From: JBJHDF01 sp050486405
Lineage (GTDB): Bacteria > Pseudomonadota > Gammaproteobacteria > Pseudomonadales > Cellvibrionaceae
Length of the DNA stretch: 64,000 bases
Direction of reading: 5' to 3'
Assembly (NCBI GenBank): GCA_050486405.1
Contig: JBJHDF010000001.1
Span: forward strand, 124,001-188,000
Shown here: piece after piece, positions 25,836 to 35,358 of the stretch
Position numbering within the stretch: the first letter of the stretch is position 1
Layout: the number at the start of each line of letters is the position of its first letter
Made by a program: the position numbers and the translations under genes
The notes under the pieces: generated by a model
What the model saw: the letters and a program-made list of their open reading frames with translations, nothing else
Databases searched by the model: none
Told to the model about the DNA's origin: nothing

Positions 25836-27587
25836 TTACCGGTTCGCAAGCCGGGTAATCAATACCCCGAGGTCTCTGCCGTCAGAGCTCAACCCCTCAG
25901 CTTGTGGATTGGTGGTGTGGTCCACTGTTATTGTCACCCAGGTGCTGAACCCGTCAAACCCGACCAGAGTCAGGTGAAAATTCTGCCCCGGCATTACCCG
26001 GACCTCTTCCTCGTGGTCACCATAGAAAACCCGAAGGGTTCTGGCCGCAAACGAGTCGGGCAGGAAACCTTGCAGCGTAACAGGCGCCCGACAAGTATTC
26101 ACCAGAAAGCGGGCCTCGCCGCCTATCCAGCGGGACCCGCCGGGCTCCGGAGCATACCAGTCGCCCTGAAAGCCGGTGTCGTCTACCGTACAGGCCGCTC
26201 GCCGGAATGTGGCAAGATTGTAGGCACGGGCTACATCCACTCCACGTTTCGCGTCATGGAACGGAGCCTGTAACGACGCAGCATCCTCCTCGGTTTCTAC
26301 CCCGCTCCAGTAGATCAATTCCATGGCGCTGAATGATTTAGCCCTATAGGGAGCGGTTTTCAATTCTACCGCCCAGGTGGCCCCATGGCCCAACAGCGCA
26401 ACCAGAAAAAGAGCGGCCACCAGATATCTTCCCGCCATCACTGCCGGCGCCGTCAACGTCCAGCCCACAAAGGGCAGCTTGCAGGGTCCGACTCCAGCAG
26501 ACAGCGCAATAGCCGCAGGCGCCAGCACCAGCCAGACATAGTCGACAAAATATCTGGAAGAACCGGACCCCAGGAAATTCACGCCGCCTCTGGCAACCAC
26601 CACCCCCGCAAGGGTCATCAGCGAAAACACGGTGAGGCCGGCCATGAAATTGCGAGCCGGTGTCGGCGCTGCCAGTGTGAAAACCAAAGTCAGCAGACAG
26701 GCCAGCAACAACAGAAAGCCCAGGACCACGAGAGTCACAACGGGAACTCCCAGAACCTCCTGGGCTTCACTGCCCATGAAGGCCGTGCCCGCACCGTAGA
26801 ACAGCGATTTGACCAGCGTAGTCAGCGACGGGGCACTCTCTTGCGCCGAAAAGATACCATCCCCGGCATAGACGTAAATCGCCTGGGCCAGGGCAAGCAT
26901 GCCAAAAACCACCAGCGCCGGAACTCTGTCCCGGGGCGACACCAGGCAAGACAGTGCCAATACAGCGGCGGATGCAAGGAAGAAGGGGTAGGACCAGCCG
27001 TAGGTGCAGAACAGAATCAGGAAGCCGCCCAGCGATCCGATTACCCAGGGTGCCACCCCGCTTTTCGCCCAGGATTTTCTGATTGCCAGTTCATACAGGA
27101 ACAGGACTATCAGCAGATTCTTCAGCAGTTGCGCGAATCCCAGATCCAGCAGCCACAACTCAAACCCGGCGGGGCTGACGATGACACCGGCGGAAGCCAC
27201 CGCCAGCACCGCCAGCGGCACCCAGGCGGTCTGACGCCCCTCACCCGGAGACTCGTCACGCATCCGCCAAAGCACGTTCAGCCACAGCCAGAATGTAATT
27301 GCCACCACGAACCCCGTCAGCACGGCGGTAATTCGGGTATCCAGACCCCACAGGACCCACTGCCCGAGAATCACCATCGGGTAGATCAGCCCCCGGTGAT
27401 CGCCAAAGTGGTAGATTCTGCGCCAGGAAACTTCTCCGCGCAGCAACCCGTCAATCTGCCACAGGAACCGCATGGTATCCATGTAAGGCACCTGGGGGGA
27501 GGCGATATGGATATAGGCCTGATATGCCACGATGCACAGCAACAGGCTCAGGGCCGTAACGCAGAGGGGGATCAGCCTGTTTGACAT
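25836..27587 (-). CDS. Large polytopic membrane protein of the glycan-modification operon (GtrC-like candidate)
   Basis: 583 residues with about eleven membrane helices in residues 1-425 and a soluble C-terminal portion of about 150 residues. An early loop carries PYMDTMRFLWQIDGLLRG, where an acidic residue after the first helix is typical of GT-C-fold transferases using lipid-linked sugars. It is the first gene of the operon, which also holds GtrA- and GtrB-type genes, the position expected for the specific transferase (GtrC). No family name was recognised, so the transferase role is inferred from topology and context. It ends 13 bases before the aminotransferase start. Confidence 0.6.
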   Translation of the reverse strand: MSNRLIPLCVTALSLLLCIVAYQAYIHIASPQVPYMDTMRFLWQIDGLLRGEVSWRRIYHFGDHRGLIYPMVILGQWVLWGLDTRITAVLTGFVVAITFWLWLNVLWRMRDESPGEGRQTAWVPLAVLAVASAGVIVSPAGFELWLLDLGFAQLLKNLLIVLFLYELAIRKSWAKSGVAPWVIGSLGGFLILFCTYGWSYPFFLASAAVLALSCLVSPRDRVPALVVFGMLALAQAIYVYAGDGIFSAQESAPSLTTLVKSLFYGAGTAFMGSEAQEVLGVPVVTLVVLGFLLLLACLLTLVFTLAAPTPARNFMAGLTVFSLMTLAGVVVARGGVNFLGSGSSRYFVDYVWLVLAPAAIALSAGVGPCKLPFVGWTLTAPAVMAGRYLVAALFLVALLGHGATWAVELKTAPYRAKSFSAMELIYWSGVETEEDAASLQAPFHDAKRGVDVARAYNLATFRRAACTVDDTGFQGDWYAPEPGGSRWIGGEARFLVNTCRAPVTLQGFLPDSFAARTLRVFYGDHEEEVRVMPGQNFHLTLVGFDGFSTWVTITVDHTTNPQAEGLSSDGRDLGVLITRLANR

Positions 27588-27626
27588 GTGTCCTTCCGTA
27601 AGGGGGGTGCGCCAGAAAACCCGGCA

Positions 27627-27632
27627 AGTATA
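27627..27632 (-). promoter_or_regulatory. Candidate -10 box for the gtr-type operon
   Basis: TATACT on the minus strand, 40 bases before the ATG, in an A/T-rich stretch of an otherwise GC-rich region. A convincing -35 is not seen. Confidence 0.35.
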
Positions 27633-27727
27633 AATAAAATGAAGGACAATTGGGTGAACTGAATAAGCAAAACCCCTACCCGCCCGGCAGCGCGGATTTG
27701 TCGGGTTTTAGCCCCGGGGCGGGCCGC

Positions 27728-28330
27728 TCACAGCTGGAGACAGATGGTGTGGGCCAGGGGCATCGGGTCCAGGGTGACCCCCTCCCCCGGACTGTCAGTA
27801 TACGGCCGGGCGTCCGGCCTGCAGACCGCCCTCCAGTCACTGATGATATTCTGGTAGCGGCACAAGTGATGTCTACCCACCGTAATCATCCTTGGACAGC
27901 CTTCGTACATAAGCATGATCATCGGTTCCCGGTCATCATACTCGGTGTCGAGGGCAATCATTCCCTCCTCGTCAACCGCCCAGGAACAGGTTGCTTCGGC
28001 GCAATAATCAGCAAAGTGGCGATACAGGGAGGGAAAGTTAATACTCGCCTTGTCGTCCAGATACGACATCGTCAGCAATCCCCTGACACCGGACTCGTCA
28101 TCAAATTCCATCGCGACAATCTGCACACTGTTGTCTGCGACCCGGTAGAAGACCTGGCTCCTTGGCAACACCAACTCTTGACCGTGAAAAGTCAGACTAT
28201 CACCGTGCAAGAGTCTTTTGTAAGCCCAGATGGTATAAACCGACGTTCCCGGATGGTACGCAAGCAACACCATGAGAATGGCAATTACCAAAAGAGAAAT
28301 CGTTAGTCTTATGTTGGTTTTCTTTTCCAC
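27728..28330 (-). CDS. Hypothetical protein with one N-terminal membrane helix
   Basis: 200 residues. Residues 9-30 are a membrane helix (LTISLLVIAILMVLLAYHPG), and the rest is soluble and probably periplasmic, with five cysteines (AEATCSW, EGCPRM, HHLCRY, AVCRPD, HTICLQL). No family was recognised. It starts 7 bases after the BetT-like transporter stop, so it may be co-transcribed with that gene rather than with the gtr-type operon, from which it is separated by 140 bases containing a weak hairpin. Confidence 0.6.
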   Translation of the reverse strand: MEKKTNIRLTISLLVIAILMVLLAYHPGTSVYTIWAYKRLLHGDSLTFHGQELVLPRSQVFYRVADNSVQIVAMEFDDESGVRGLLTMSYLDDKASINFPSLYRHFADYCAEATCSWAVDEEGMIALDTEYDDREPMIMLMYEGCPRMITVGRHHLCRYQNIISDWRAVCRPDARPYTDSPGEGVTLDPMPLAHTICLQL

Positions 28331-28336
28331 AGTCCG

Positions 28337-30385
28337 TCATCCCGACTTGGGATCTTCCTGCAACATGTCATCATGTGCTTCGGTTTTCCAGGGCAGGCTG
28401 CCGGGCGAGGCGCTGAGGAAGTTCAGGTGCTTCTCGAACTGGTCTAGCAGGTCGCTGATGATGTCCTGCTCATCGTAGCCGTAGATGTCGTAGGACTGCC
28501 CGCCCAGGCGCAGAAATACCTCGGCACGATAATAGTGGTGGCCATCTTCGCGGTGATTCATTTCCGGAAAGGCGTAGTCGGGCACCGGGTGTTCGACCAT
28601 GCGGATATCGTAGCGGAAGTCGACGCGATCGTCCTTTTTCACCTCCAGGTATACCCGGGCATGGTTTTCCTCGGCCATCACTTCCGCGTCCCACTCCATC
28701 TGCTTCAGTTCCTCCCTTACCCGATGCAGGGCGCTGGTGACGGCGCCCGCCATAAACTCCTCCACCTGCCCCTTGCGCGGGAAGCGCACCAGACCGGCCA
28801 GCCGACGGCGCCAGACGCTGCCCGATGCGTTCATGGAAGCGCGGGTGGATTGCGGGATTTCCAGCAGGCTGCGGCGATGGTGGCTTTCGATGATCAGCGC
28901 CCGCCACAGGCCCACACCGGCGATCACCATGATGATGGAAAACGGCAGGGCGCTGGTGATGGCCATGGTCTGCAGGGCACTCAAACCGCCGGCAAGCAAC
29001 AGCACCGATGCCACCATACCCTGGGACGACGCCCAAAATATCCGCTGCCAGACCGGTGTAGCTGTGTTGCCGCCGGAGGCCAGCGAGTCAATCACCATGG
29101 AGCCGGAGTCAGACGAGGTGACAAAGAAGGTGATGATCAGCACCACCGTGATAAAGGACACCAGTGCGGACCAGGGCAGGCGTTCGTAAAGCCGGAACAG
29201 CGCGACAGCGTGGTCTTCCTGCACTTCGCCAATCAGTGCCGTATAGCCCTCGTTCATGATCAGGTGCAGCGCCGTATCGCCAAAGATGGAAAACCACAGG
29301 AAGGTGAACAGGGTGGGTACCGTCATCACGCCCAGCACAAACTCACGGATGGTGCGGCCGCGGCTGATTCGTGCGATAAACAGGCCGACGAAGGGCGCCC
29401 AGGAAATGGTCCAGCCAAAGATGAACAGCGTCCAGTTACCGATCCAGTCGCTGCGCGAATACGCCTGCAGATCGAAAGTGCGCTCGATGATATTGTTCAG
29501 ATAGCTGCCGGTGTTCTGCAGAAAACTTTCCAGAATATGGATCGTCGGCCCGGCCACGAACACAAAGCTCATCAAGAATACCGCCAATACCATGTTGACG
29601 ATGGACAGGCGCTTGATGCCCCGATCCAACCCCGCCACTACGGAGATGATCGCCAGGCCGGTGATGATGGCAATGGCCAGAATCTGTACTGTGACACCCA
29701 CCGGGATGACCGGCCAGAGGTAGTGCAGACCAGCGTTGATCTGCGCCACGGACAGGCCCAGCGTTGTGGCGATACCGAACAGGGTGCCCAAAATGGCGAA
29801 AACATCCACAGTGTGGCCGATGGGACCGTAAATGCGCTCGCCGATCAGGGGGTAGAGTGCCGAGCGGATCGACAACGGCAGACCGTGGCGAAAAGCAAAG
29901 TAGGCCAGCACCAGACCGACCAGACCGTAAATGGCCCAGATATGAAAGCCCCAGTGGAAATAGGCGATCTGCATGGCCTGTTTGGCGGCATCCACCGTTT
30001 GGGCCGCCCCCTCCGGCGGCGATGCGTAGTGCAATACCGGTTCGGCAACACCAAAAAACAGCAGGGCAATGCCGTAGCCGGCGGAAAACAGCATGGCAAA
30101 CCAGGCGGGAAAACTGTACTGCGGATCGGCGTGATCCGGCCCCAGCTTGATACGACCCCAGCGCGAGAGGGCCACTGACACCACAAATACCAGAAAGAAC
30201 GCAACCGCCAGCATGTAAAACCAGCCGAAGGTGCGGGTGATGTACGACAGGGTGTGGGCGAAGGCCTCGCCGGCCATTTCCGGATTGCTGACGGTACCCA
30301 CCACCAACAGAAAGACCACTATCACTGCCGGCAGAAAAACCGGCAACAGAATGGCGGAACGCCAGCGGTTGTTTGCTTCAGCCAT
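28337..30385 (-). CDS. betT: BCCT family choline/betaine transporter (BetT-like)
   Basis: 682 residues with twelve membrane helices and a long C-terminal cytoplasmic domain. BCCT features are LGPDHADPQYSFPAWFAMLFSAGYGIALLFFGVAEPVLHY, AYFAFRHGLPLSIRSAL and WTLFIFGWTISWAPFVGLFIARISRGRTIREF. The C-terminal YYRAEVFLRLGGQSYDIYGY and DLLDQFEKHLNFL match the osmosensing tail of BetT. It imports choline or a related betaine with Na+ or H+ for osmoprotection. The ATG at 30385 has GGAG upstream; the frame is open to 30418. No betA/betB are nearby, so the substrate is not certain. Confidence 0.9.
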   Translation of the reverse strand: MAEANNRWRSAILLPVFLPAVIVVFLLVVGTVSNPEMAGEAFAHTLSYITRTFGWFYMLAVAFFLVFVVSVALSRWGRIKLGPDHADPQYSFPAWFAMLFSAGYGIALLFFGVAEPVLHYASPPEGAAQTVDAAKQAMQIAYFHWGFHIWAIYGLVGLVLAYFAFRHGLPLSIRSALYPLIGERIYGPIGHTVDVFAILGTLFGIATTLGLSVAQINAGLHYLWPVIPVGVTVQILAIAIITGLAIISVVAGLDRGIKRLSIVNMVLAVFLMSFVFVAGPTIHILESFLQNTGSYLNNIIERTFDLQAYSRSDWIGNWTLFIFGWTISWAPFVGLFIARISRGRTIREFVLGVMTVPTLFTFLWFSIFGDTALHLIMNEGYTALIGEVQEDHAVALFRLYERLPWSALVSFITVVLIITFFVTSSDSGSMVIDSLASGGNTATPVWQRIFWASSQGMVASVLLLAGGLSALQTMAITSALPFSIIMVIAGVGLWRALIIESHHRRSLLEIPQSTRASMNASGSVWRRRLAGLVRFPRKGQVEEFMAGAVTSALHRVREELKQMEWDAEVMAEENHARVYLEVKKDDRVDFRYDIRMVEHPVPDYAFPEMNHREDGHHYYRAEVFLRLGGQSYDIYGYDEQDIISDLLDQFEKHLNFLSASPGSLPWKTEAHDDMLQEDPKSG

Positions 30386-30548
30386 GAAAAACTCCGTCCG
30401 GTCAGTCGCGACACACAATCGCCACAGTGTCTCGTGAAACCCAGGGGGAGTTCAAGGGCGGATATTACCGCGTCGACAGCGGTCCAATTCCCAACGGGTC
30501 CCTCTGGCACCCTGAACCTTCAACGTCCCCAATCAAATCAGAGGCACC

Positions 30549-31088
30549 ATGCGACGCCGCACCTTTCTCTCGCACCTGTTGGCATCCGGCGCTCTCACCC
30601 TGGCACCACGCCTGGGCGCAGCCGACGGCGAGTTTGAGCGCTTTCACGATTTCGACGTAGATCCCGAGACACTGGTCCGCTTGAACCACCCGGCGGAATA
30701 CTGGCGGCGGTACCTGGACGAACCCGCCTGGCAGGTGCTCTTTCGGGAAGACACGGAACCGCCCTTTTCCAGCCCACTGAACACCCTGCGCGAGGACGGT
30801 ACCTACGTCTGCGCCGCCTGCCACCTGCCGCTGTTCTCATCAGCCACCCAGTACGACAGCGGCACCGGCTGGCCGAGCTTCTGGCAGCCCCACGAGCCGC
30901 ACATCGGCACCAAACGGGATTTCAAGCTGCTCTGGCCGCGCACCGAATATCATTGCGTCCGCTGCGGCGGCCATCAGGGCCATGTCTTCAACGATGGCCC
31001 CGAGCCCACCGGCCGGCGGTGGTGTAACAATGGCTTGGCGCTGAATTTTGTGCCAAGCCAAGAATTGCTGCCCGGCTTAAGGGGCTGA
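30549..31088 (+). CDS. msrB: Exported peptide-methionine (R)-S-oxide reductase
   Basis: 179 residues. The N-terminus is a Tat-type signal (MRRRTFLSHLLASG ... LGA). The MsrB domain has LNTLREDGTYVCAACHLPLF, DSGTGWPSFWQP, VRCGGHQGHVFNDGPEPTGRRWCNNGLALNFVP; two CxxC pairs (CAAC and CVRC) hold zinc and the catalytic Cys lies in RRWCNNG. It repairs oxidised methionine in periplasmic proteins, by analogy with exported Msr systems. It is divergent from the betT-like gene. Confidence 0.92.
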   Translation: MRRRTFLSHLLASGALTLAPRLGAADGEFERFHDFDVDPETLVRLNHPAEYWRRYLDEPAWQVLFREDTEPPFSSPLNTLREDGTYVCAACHLPLFSSATQYDSGTGWPSFWQPHEPHIGTKRDFKLLWPRTEYHCVRCGGHQGHVFNDGPEPTGRRWCNNGLALNFVPSQELLPGLRG

Positions 31089-31108
31089 TGCGCGCCACAC
31101 TCTCGTGA

Positions 31109-31137
31109 TTGTTATTCACACGCGCTTTAAATATAAT
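31109..31137 (+). promoter_or_regulatory. Sigma-70 promoter of the SMP-30-like gene
   Basis: TTGTTA (31109-31114), a 17-base spacer and a consensus TATAAT (31132-31137). Its -10 lies in the left arm of an inverted repeat, GCGCTTTAAATATAA (31122-31136) with TTATAACAAAGCGC (31146-31159), which could be an operator. Confidence 0.65.
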
Positions 31138-31181
31138 CTGGTACTTTATAACAAAGCGCTATCGCAACACGAGGATCAACC

Positions 31182-32036
31182 ATGAAACGACGCACCCTGC
31201 TGTCTGTTGCGCTACTGGCGGCGCTGAACAGCAGCCACGCCGCACCCCCAACCCAGGACTACATTGACGCCGGGCGCTTTACCGATGGCATAGAGGGGCC
31301 AGCCTTCGGTCCAGACGGCCGACTCTACGTACCCAACCTCGAGACTAACGGCACCATCGGTGTGATCAGCGCCCAGGGAGAGGCGGAGATTTTCATGCAC
31401 CTGCCCGAAGGCAGTATTGGCAACGCCATTCGTTTCAATGCGCAAGGTCAGATGCTGATCGCCGACTACACCGGCAACAACGTGCATCTGGTGGACCTCG
31501 ATTCCCGGGAAATCATTCACACCCATCACCACTGCGGCATGCATCAACCGAACGATATTGCCGTGGCCCGCTCCGGCATGATCTACGCCAGCGATCCCGA
31601 CTGGGCCACCGACTCCGGTCAGCTCTGGCGCATCAGCCCCGAGGGCCGGGTGTTTCTGCTCGAACCCAACATGGGCACCACCAATGGCATTGAGTTGAGC
31701 CCGGACGAAACCCGGCTCTATGTCAACGAAAGTGTGCAGCGCAAAGTCTGGGTTTACGATGTCAGCCCCGAGGGCAACCTGAGCAACAAACGGTTGTTCT
31801 ACCAGTTCGACGACCATGGTCTGGACGGCATGAAAACCGACCGCGCTGGCAACCTGTATATCGCACGCTACGGTGCCGGCCGGATCACGGTTTTATCACC
31901 TGAAGGCGAGGTCATCAACCGCTTTCCCCTGCGCGGGCAACACCCCACCAATCTGGCATTGAAAGAAGGCGAAACAACGCAGGTCTACGTGACCATGCAG
32001 CAGCGCGGTGCTATCGAGACCTTTTCTATCGACTAA
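31182..32036 (+). CDS. Exported SMP-30/gluconolactonase-like beta-propeller protein
   Basis: 284 residues with a signal peptide (cleavage after SHA, residue about 20). The six-bladed SMP-30 pattern is seen in TDGIEGPAFGPDGRLYVPNL, GNAIRFNAQGQMLIADYTGNNVHLVD, HQPNDIAVARSGMIYASDPDW, TTNGIELSPDETRLYVNES and DGMKTDRAGNLYIARYGAGRI, including the metal-binding E, N and D residues. Family members hydrolyse sugar lactones or related esters with Ca or Zn. It precedes the TonB-receptor locus on the opposite strand. The substrate is unknown. Confidence 0.85.
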   Translation: MKRRTLLSVALLAALNSSHAAPPTQDYIDAGRFTDGIEGPAFGPDGRLYVPNLETNGTIGVISAQGEAEIFMHLPEGSIGNAIRFNAQGQMLIADYTGNNVHLVDLDSREIIHTHHHCGMHQPNDIAVARSGMIYASDPDWATDSGQLWRISPEGRVFLLEPNMGTTNGIELSPDETRLYVNESVQRKVWVYDVSPEGNLSNKRLFYQFDDHGLDGMKTDRAGNLYIARYGAGRITVLSPEGEVINRFPLRGQHPTNLALKEGETTQVYVTMQQRGAIETFSID

Positions 32037-32069
32037 AAAAGGGGGCGTACCGGCTGTCCGGTACGCCCC
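32035..32069 (-). terminator. Intrinsic terminator of the large TonB receptor gene
   Basis: A perfect 12-bp stem (32042-32053 with 32058-32069) and CTGT loop, followed by TTTTTT on the minus strand. On the plus strand no T-run follows, though the stem may also slow the SMP-30 transcript. Confidence 0.8.
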
Positions 32070-32097
32070 AAGGCGTGCGATGCATATCGCAGGGTTG

Positions 32098-35000
32098 TCA
32101 GAAACTCGCGCGCAGGCTTAAGGCCAGGCGGCGATCGGTGCGGAAGTTGAGTGCATCGGTGCGCAATCCCTCCTGGTTGTACTGGGCCTGAGTTTCGGTA
32201 ATGGTATTCAGGATATTGCTCGCCTCAAAACCGACCTGAATATTACTGGTCACGTTGTAGTAGATGGAGCCATCCAGGTAACCACTGGACTTGGCATAGA
32301 TCGGCGCGAACTCGTTTGAGTCACGACGGGTCACCAGGTAGTCCGAGCGCCAGGTGTACGCCAGGCGTGCGGAGATGGCGTCATACTCGTACATACCCAC
32401 CAAGTTGAAGTTTTGATCCGAGTAGCCGGGCAACGGCAGATCAGTGAACGCGCGGAAGCTGTTGCGATTATCACTGATCGGATTGCCCGCCGAATCGAAG
32501 CGGACCTCACCCAGCAACGCGCTGCTCTCGGGATCCTCCAGATCGCTCTGACTGATATAGGTGTAGTTGAATTGCACACCTAAACCGCTCCAGATACCCG
32601 GCAACATATCGAAGAACTGGGTGTAGGCGAACTCAAACCCCCGAATGGAACCGGAACCGTCATTGGAGGGCCCGGTAAAGGACACTTCCTCAGAGACACC
32701 GGTGCGCGGGTTTTCGATCACTTCACGGAACGGCCGCTCGCGGAACAGATTGTCGATATCTTTGTAGAACAACGCCAGCGAGACAGAGCCCGTGTCCGCG
32801 AAGTACCACTCAGCACTCAGATCGAGATTGGTCGACTTTTCCGGCTCCAGGAAAGGGTTGCGCGCGGTACCGTTGAGCTGAACATTATCAATACCAACCA
32901 CCGGACCATCTTCCTCTTCGCGGAGGTTGTTCCAGCTGAGGTTCACGATGCGCGAGTTGCGGGTATCCTGCAGCGTCGGGAAGTACAGCCCCTGGGACGC
33001 ACCGAAACGCAGAACAACATCATCGGTGATGTCGACAGCCAGGTTGAAGCTGGGCAATACAGTGCTGTAGTCGGTACCACTGACCGTGGTTCGCTCGCCT
33101 TGACCATCGGCGAACTGAGCCAGGTTGGGACGCTCCTCAACAATGAACTGCGAACCTTCACCGCCCACTTCGGGCAGCACCACAAAGCCGGTTGACTCCA
33201 GTTCATAACTTACATAACGCAGGCCCACATTACCGCGGTAGGGCATGTCCAGGGAATCGTCGCCAAAATCAAAGCGCACATAGGCTTCGTTGCGCTGCTC
33301 GTTGGTGGAGGTTACATCGTGGGGTGCAAAGGGCGAGCCTGCGGCAATGCGGCCGCCAAGGTCCTGCGACGCCAGATAGCAGTCGGGGTTATTCTGACCG
33401 TTGGGGTTTTCACCACCACCACCGAAGGCACCGGTATTAAAACCCTCTGCACAACTGCGGCGGGCAAACCCGAGGAAATCCTCAGCACTGGCCATATCGA
33501 TAAACAGGAACTCATTGCCACCGACGAGATGACCTCCCCGGAAGAAGTTGTCCCAGGTCTGAGTTTCAAACTCACCTGGAATCAGGCGGTAATCACCGTT
33601 CACCGCGGACTCGATCACCCAGGGAATATTGAACGTGCCCCAGTTAGCGTACTCGGTATCGCGAATCACTAGGTCCCGGTCGGAGTGGTAGAAGCCGACT
33701 CGCACGCTGCGTGCCCAGCCCTGATCCAGTTCGTACTCCAGATCAAACTTGTAGGCATTTAGGGTGCCTTTGGAGTCCACGTGCTGGTCAAGACCACTGG
33801 CCAGGAAAAAGTCCGGCGCCTCGACGCCCGACCAGTGGGGCGCGCCGCCAGGCTCCAGCATGCGCCCGTGATTCATGAACTCGATATGAGGGTAACGACC
33901 GCGCAGATCCAGAAAGGCGCTGCCAAGGCCGGCCCAGTAACGGGAGTTGATGCCGTTGTTGGTCACCTTCTCGGTAGATTCAACGCGCTGGATATCAAGC
34001 TCCAGACTCAAACGTTCGGTGGGAGTGTACTGAATATTGAATGACAAATCCTCAACCGACGTTTCGGTTTCATTGAACCGGGATGACGCATGGAACGGAT
34101 GGTCATTGTTTACAGTGATAATGCCACTGGTAAAGAAGCCATTGGCGTCGTAAGTGGGGTCAATTTCGGTACCCACGTTCGGGTGTACCCGGATGGCGTC
34201 GTCAAAGCCCTGGGCCTGAGCGCCGAGCACATTCTCCCGGTAAGTCAGTGAGGCGTCAGAGCGCACATACTCCAGAGTGGTCTGGATGGTGCGGTCAACA
34301 TTGCGCCACTGCAAGGCGCCCGCCATACCCGTGCGCTCGCGATCATTATCCGCGCGCCGCAGTGAGAACTGACCGGGAATATGTACCACAGTACCCGCCG
34401 CCTGACCGGCCACGGCTGGGCCATCAACCGGCGAGTCAGGTGCGGGCGAACCCAGTACTTCGCCGCTGGCATCCCAGGCCGGAGGCACGTTGATAAAGGA
34501 ATCACCGCGAGAATAGAAGTTGGCAACACCAATGCCATCACCGGTGGTGCGCAGGTCGGAGTGAGAGGCCGAAATCTGGAAACCGAAATCACCCACATTG
34601 GTTTCCCAGATGTCGCTGAACAGCGCCGACACAGAGGGACTCCACTCCTGGCGACGATCGCCGTAGTTTCCTTTCACGGTAAAGCCAGCCACCCGTCCCG
34701 GACTGTCAAACGGCTTGCGGGTCACCAGGTTGACGGTACCGGCCACACCACCGGCTATCATGTCGGCCGTCTGGTTTTTGTAAACCTCGATCGATCCCAA
34801 CAGCTCCGGAGGGATATCCTCGAAGTTGAGGCCTCCGAACGGATTGGCGCTGAAGGCGTCGCGCCCGTTGATTTCACTGCGCACCCGATCCAGGCCGCGA
34901 ATCAATACGCCGGTACCTTCGTCGGCAAAGTGATTGGGATCCTCGGACGCGGCAAAGCGCTCGATGGTGACCCCTGGAACCCGCTGCAGTGCTTCGGTCA

Positions 35001-35229
35001 CACTCTTGTCGGGCAGGGCGCCAATATCTGACGCAGTAATGGCATCGACCACAGTGCTGGCTTCGCGCTTGAGCTCCTGGGCATTGCGCAGGCTACTGCG
35101 CATACCGATAACCACAATTTCCTCCAGCGCCGTCTCTTGCTCAGCCTGAGCGACGGCCGGGCCTGAGACCCCAGCCGCCACCGCACAAACGGCTAGACTT
35201 AACAGGTGCTTATTGAATACTTTTTGCAT
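32098..35229 (-). CDS. TonB-dependent receptor, Caulobacter/Xanthomonas large type
   Basis: 1043 residues. A signal peptide ends near AVA-QAE (about residue 28), followed by a TonB box ALEEIVVIG, and the plug from SSLRNAQELKREASTVVDAITASDIG, with LPDKSVTEALQRVPGVTIER, VLIRGLDRVRSEINGRDAF and GGVAGTVNLVTRKPFD. The barrel ends in LALSLRASF with the terminal Phe. Receptors of this subfamily commonly import oligosaccharides. It lies upstream of no other minus gene but directly downstream of a GH20 hexosaminidase gene, suggesting uptake of chito-oligosaccharides or related amino sugars. Its own promoter is visible. Confidence 0.93.
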   Translation of the reverse strand: MQKVFNKHLLSLAVCAVAAGVSGPAVAQAEQETALEEIVVIGMRSSLRNAQELKREASTVVDAITASDIGALPDKSVTEALQRVPGVTIERFAASEDPNHFADEGTGVLIRGLDRVRSEINGRDAFSANPFGGLNFEDIPPELLGSIEVYKNQTADMIAGGVAGTVNLVTRKPFDSPGRVAGFTVKGNYGDRRQEWSPSVSALFSDIWETNVGDFGFQISASHSDLRTTGDGIGVANFYSRGDSFINVPPAWDASGEVLGSPAPDSPVDGPAVAGQAAGTVVHIPGQFSLRRADNDRERTGMAGALQWRNVDRTIQTTLEYVRSDASLTYRENVLGAQAQGFDDAIRVHPNVGTEIDPTYDANGFFTSGIITVNNDHPFHASSRFNETETSVEDLSFNIQYTPTERLSLELDIQRVESTEKVTNNGINSRYWAGLGSAFLDLRGRYPHIEFMNHGRMLEPGGAPHWSGVEAPDFFLASGLDQHVDSKGTLNAYKFDLEYELDQGWARSVRVGFYHSDRDLVIRDTEYANWGTFNIPWVIESAVNGDYRLIPGEFETQTWDNFFRGGHLVGGNEFLFIDMASAEDFLGFARRSCAEGFNTGAFGGGGENPNGQNNPDCYLASQDLGGRIAAGSPFAPHDVTSTNEQRNEAYVRFDFGDDSLDMPYRGNVGLRYVSYELESTGFVVLPEVGGEGSQFIVEERPNLAQFADGQGERTTVSGTDYSTVLPSFNLAVDITDDVVLRFGASQGLYFPTLQDTRNSRIVNLSWNNLREEEDGPVVGIDNVQLNGTARNPFLEPEKSTNLDLSAEWYFADTGSVSLALFYKDIDNLFRERPFREVIENPRTGVSEEVSFTGPSNDGSGSIRGFEFAYTQFFDMLPGIWSGLGVQFNYTYISQSDLEDPESSALLGEVRFDSAGNPISDNRNSFRAFTDLPLPGYSDQNFNLVGMYEYDAISARLAYTWRSDYLVTRRDSNEFAPIYAKSSGYLDGSIYYNVTSNIQVGFEASNILNTITETQAQYNQEGLRTDALNFRTDRRLALSLRASF

Positions 35230-35329
35230 AACATCTTAACTCCCCAGTTACAGTTTTTTGCCCCGGTTGTTGTGAACCCGCGTCAGCGGCACCGCTGAGC
35301 GCTAGTCCTCATTCAGTTATAACATCGCG

Positions 35330-35358
35330 AACATACCAGCAAAGATAGAAACTATCAA
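35330..35358 (-). promoter_or_regulatory. Promoter of the large TonB receptor gene
   Basis: On the minus strand TTGATA (35358-35353), exactly 17 bases, then TATGTT (35335-35330). It is about 100 bases before the ATG in an A/T-rich stretch. The ATG has GGGGAG upstream. The remaining bases of the 275-base gap contain nothing else I recognise. Confidence 0.55.
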
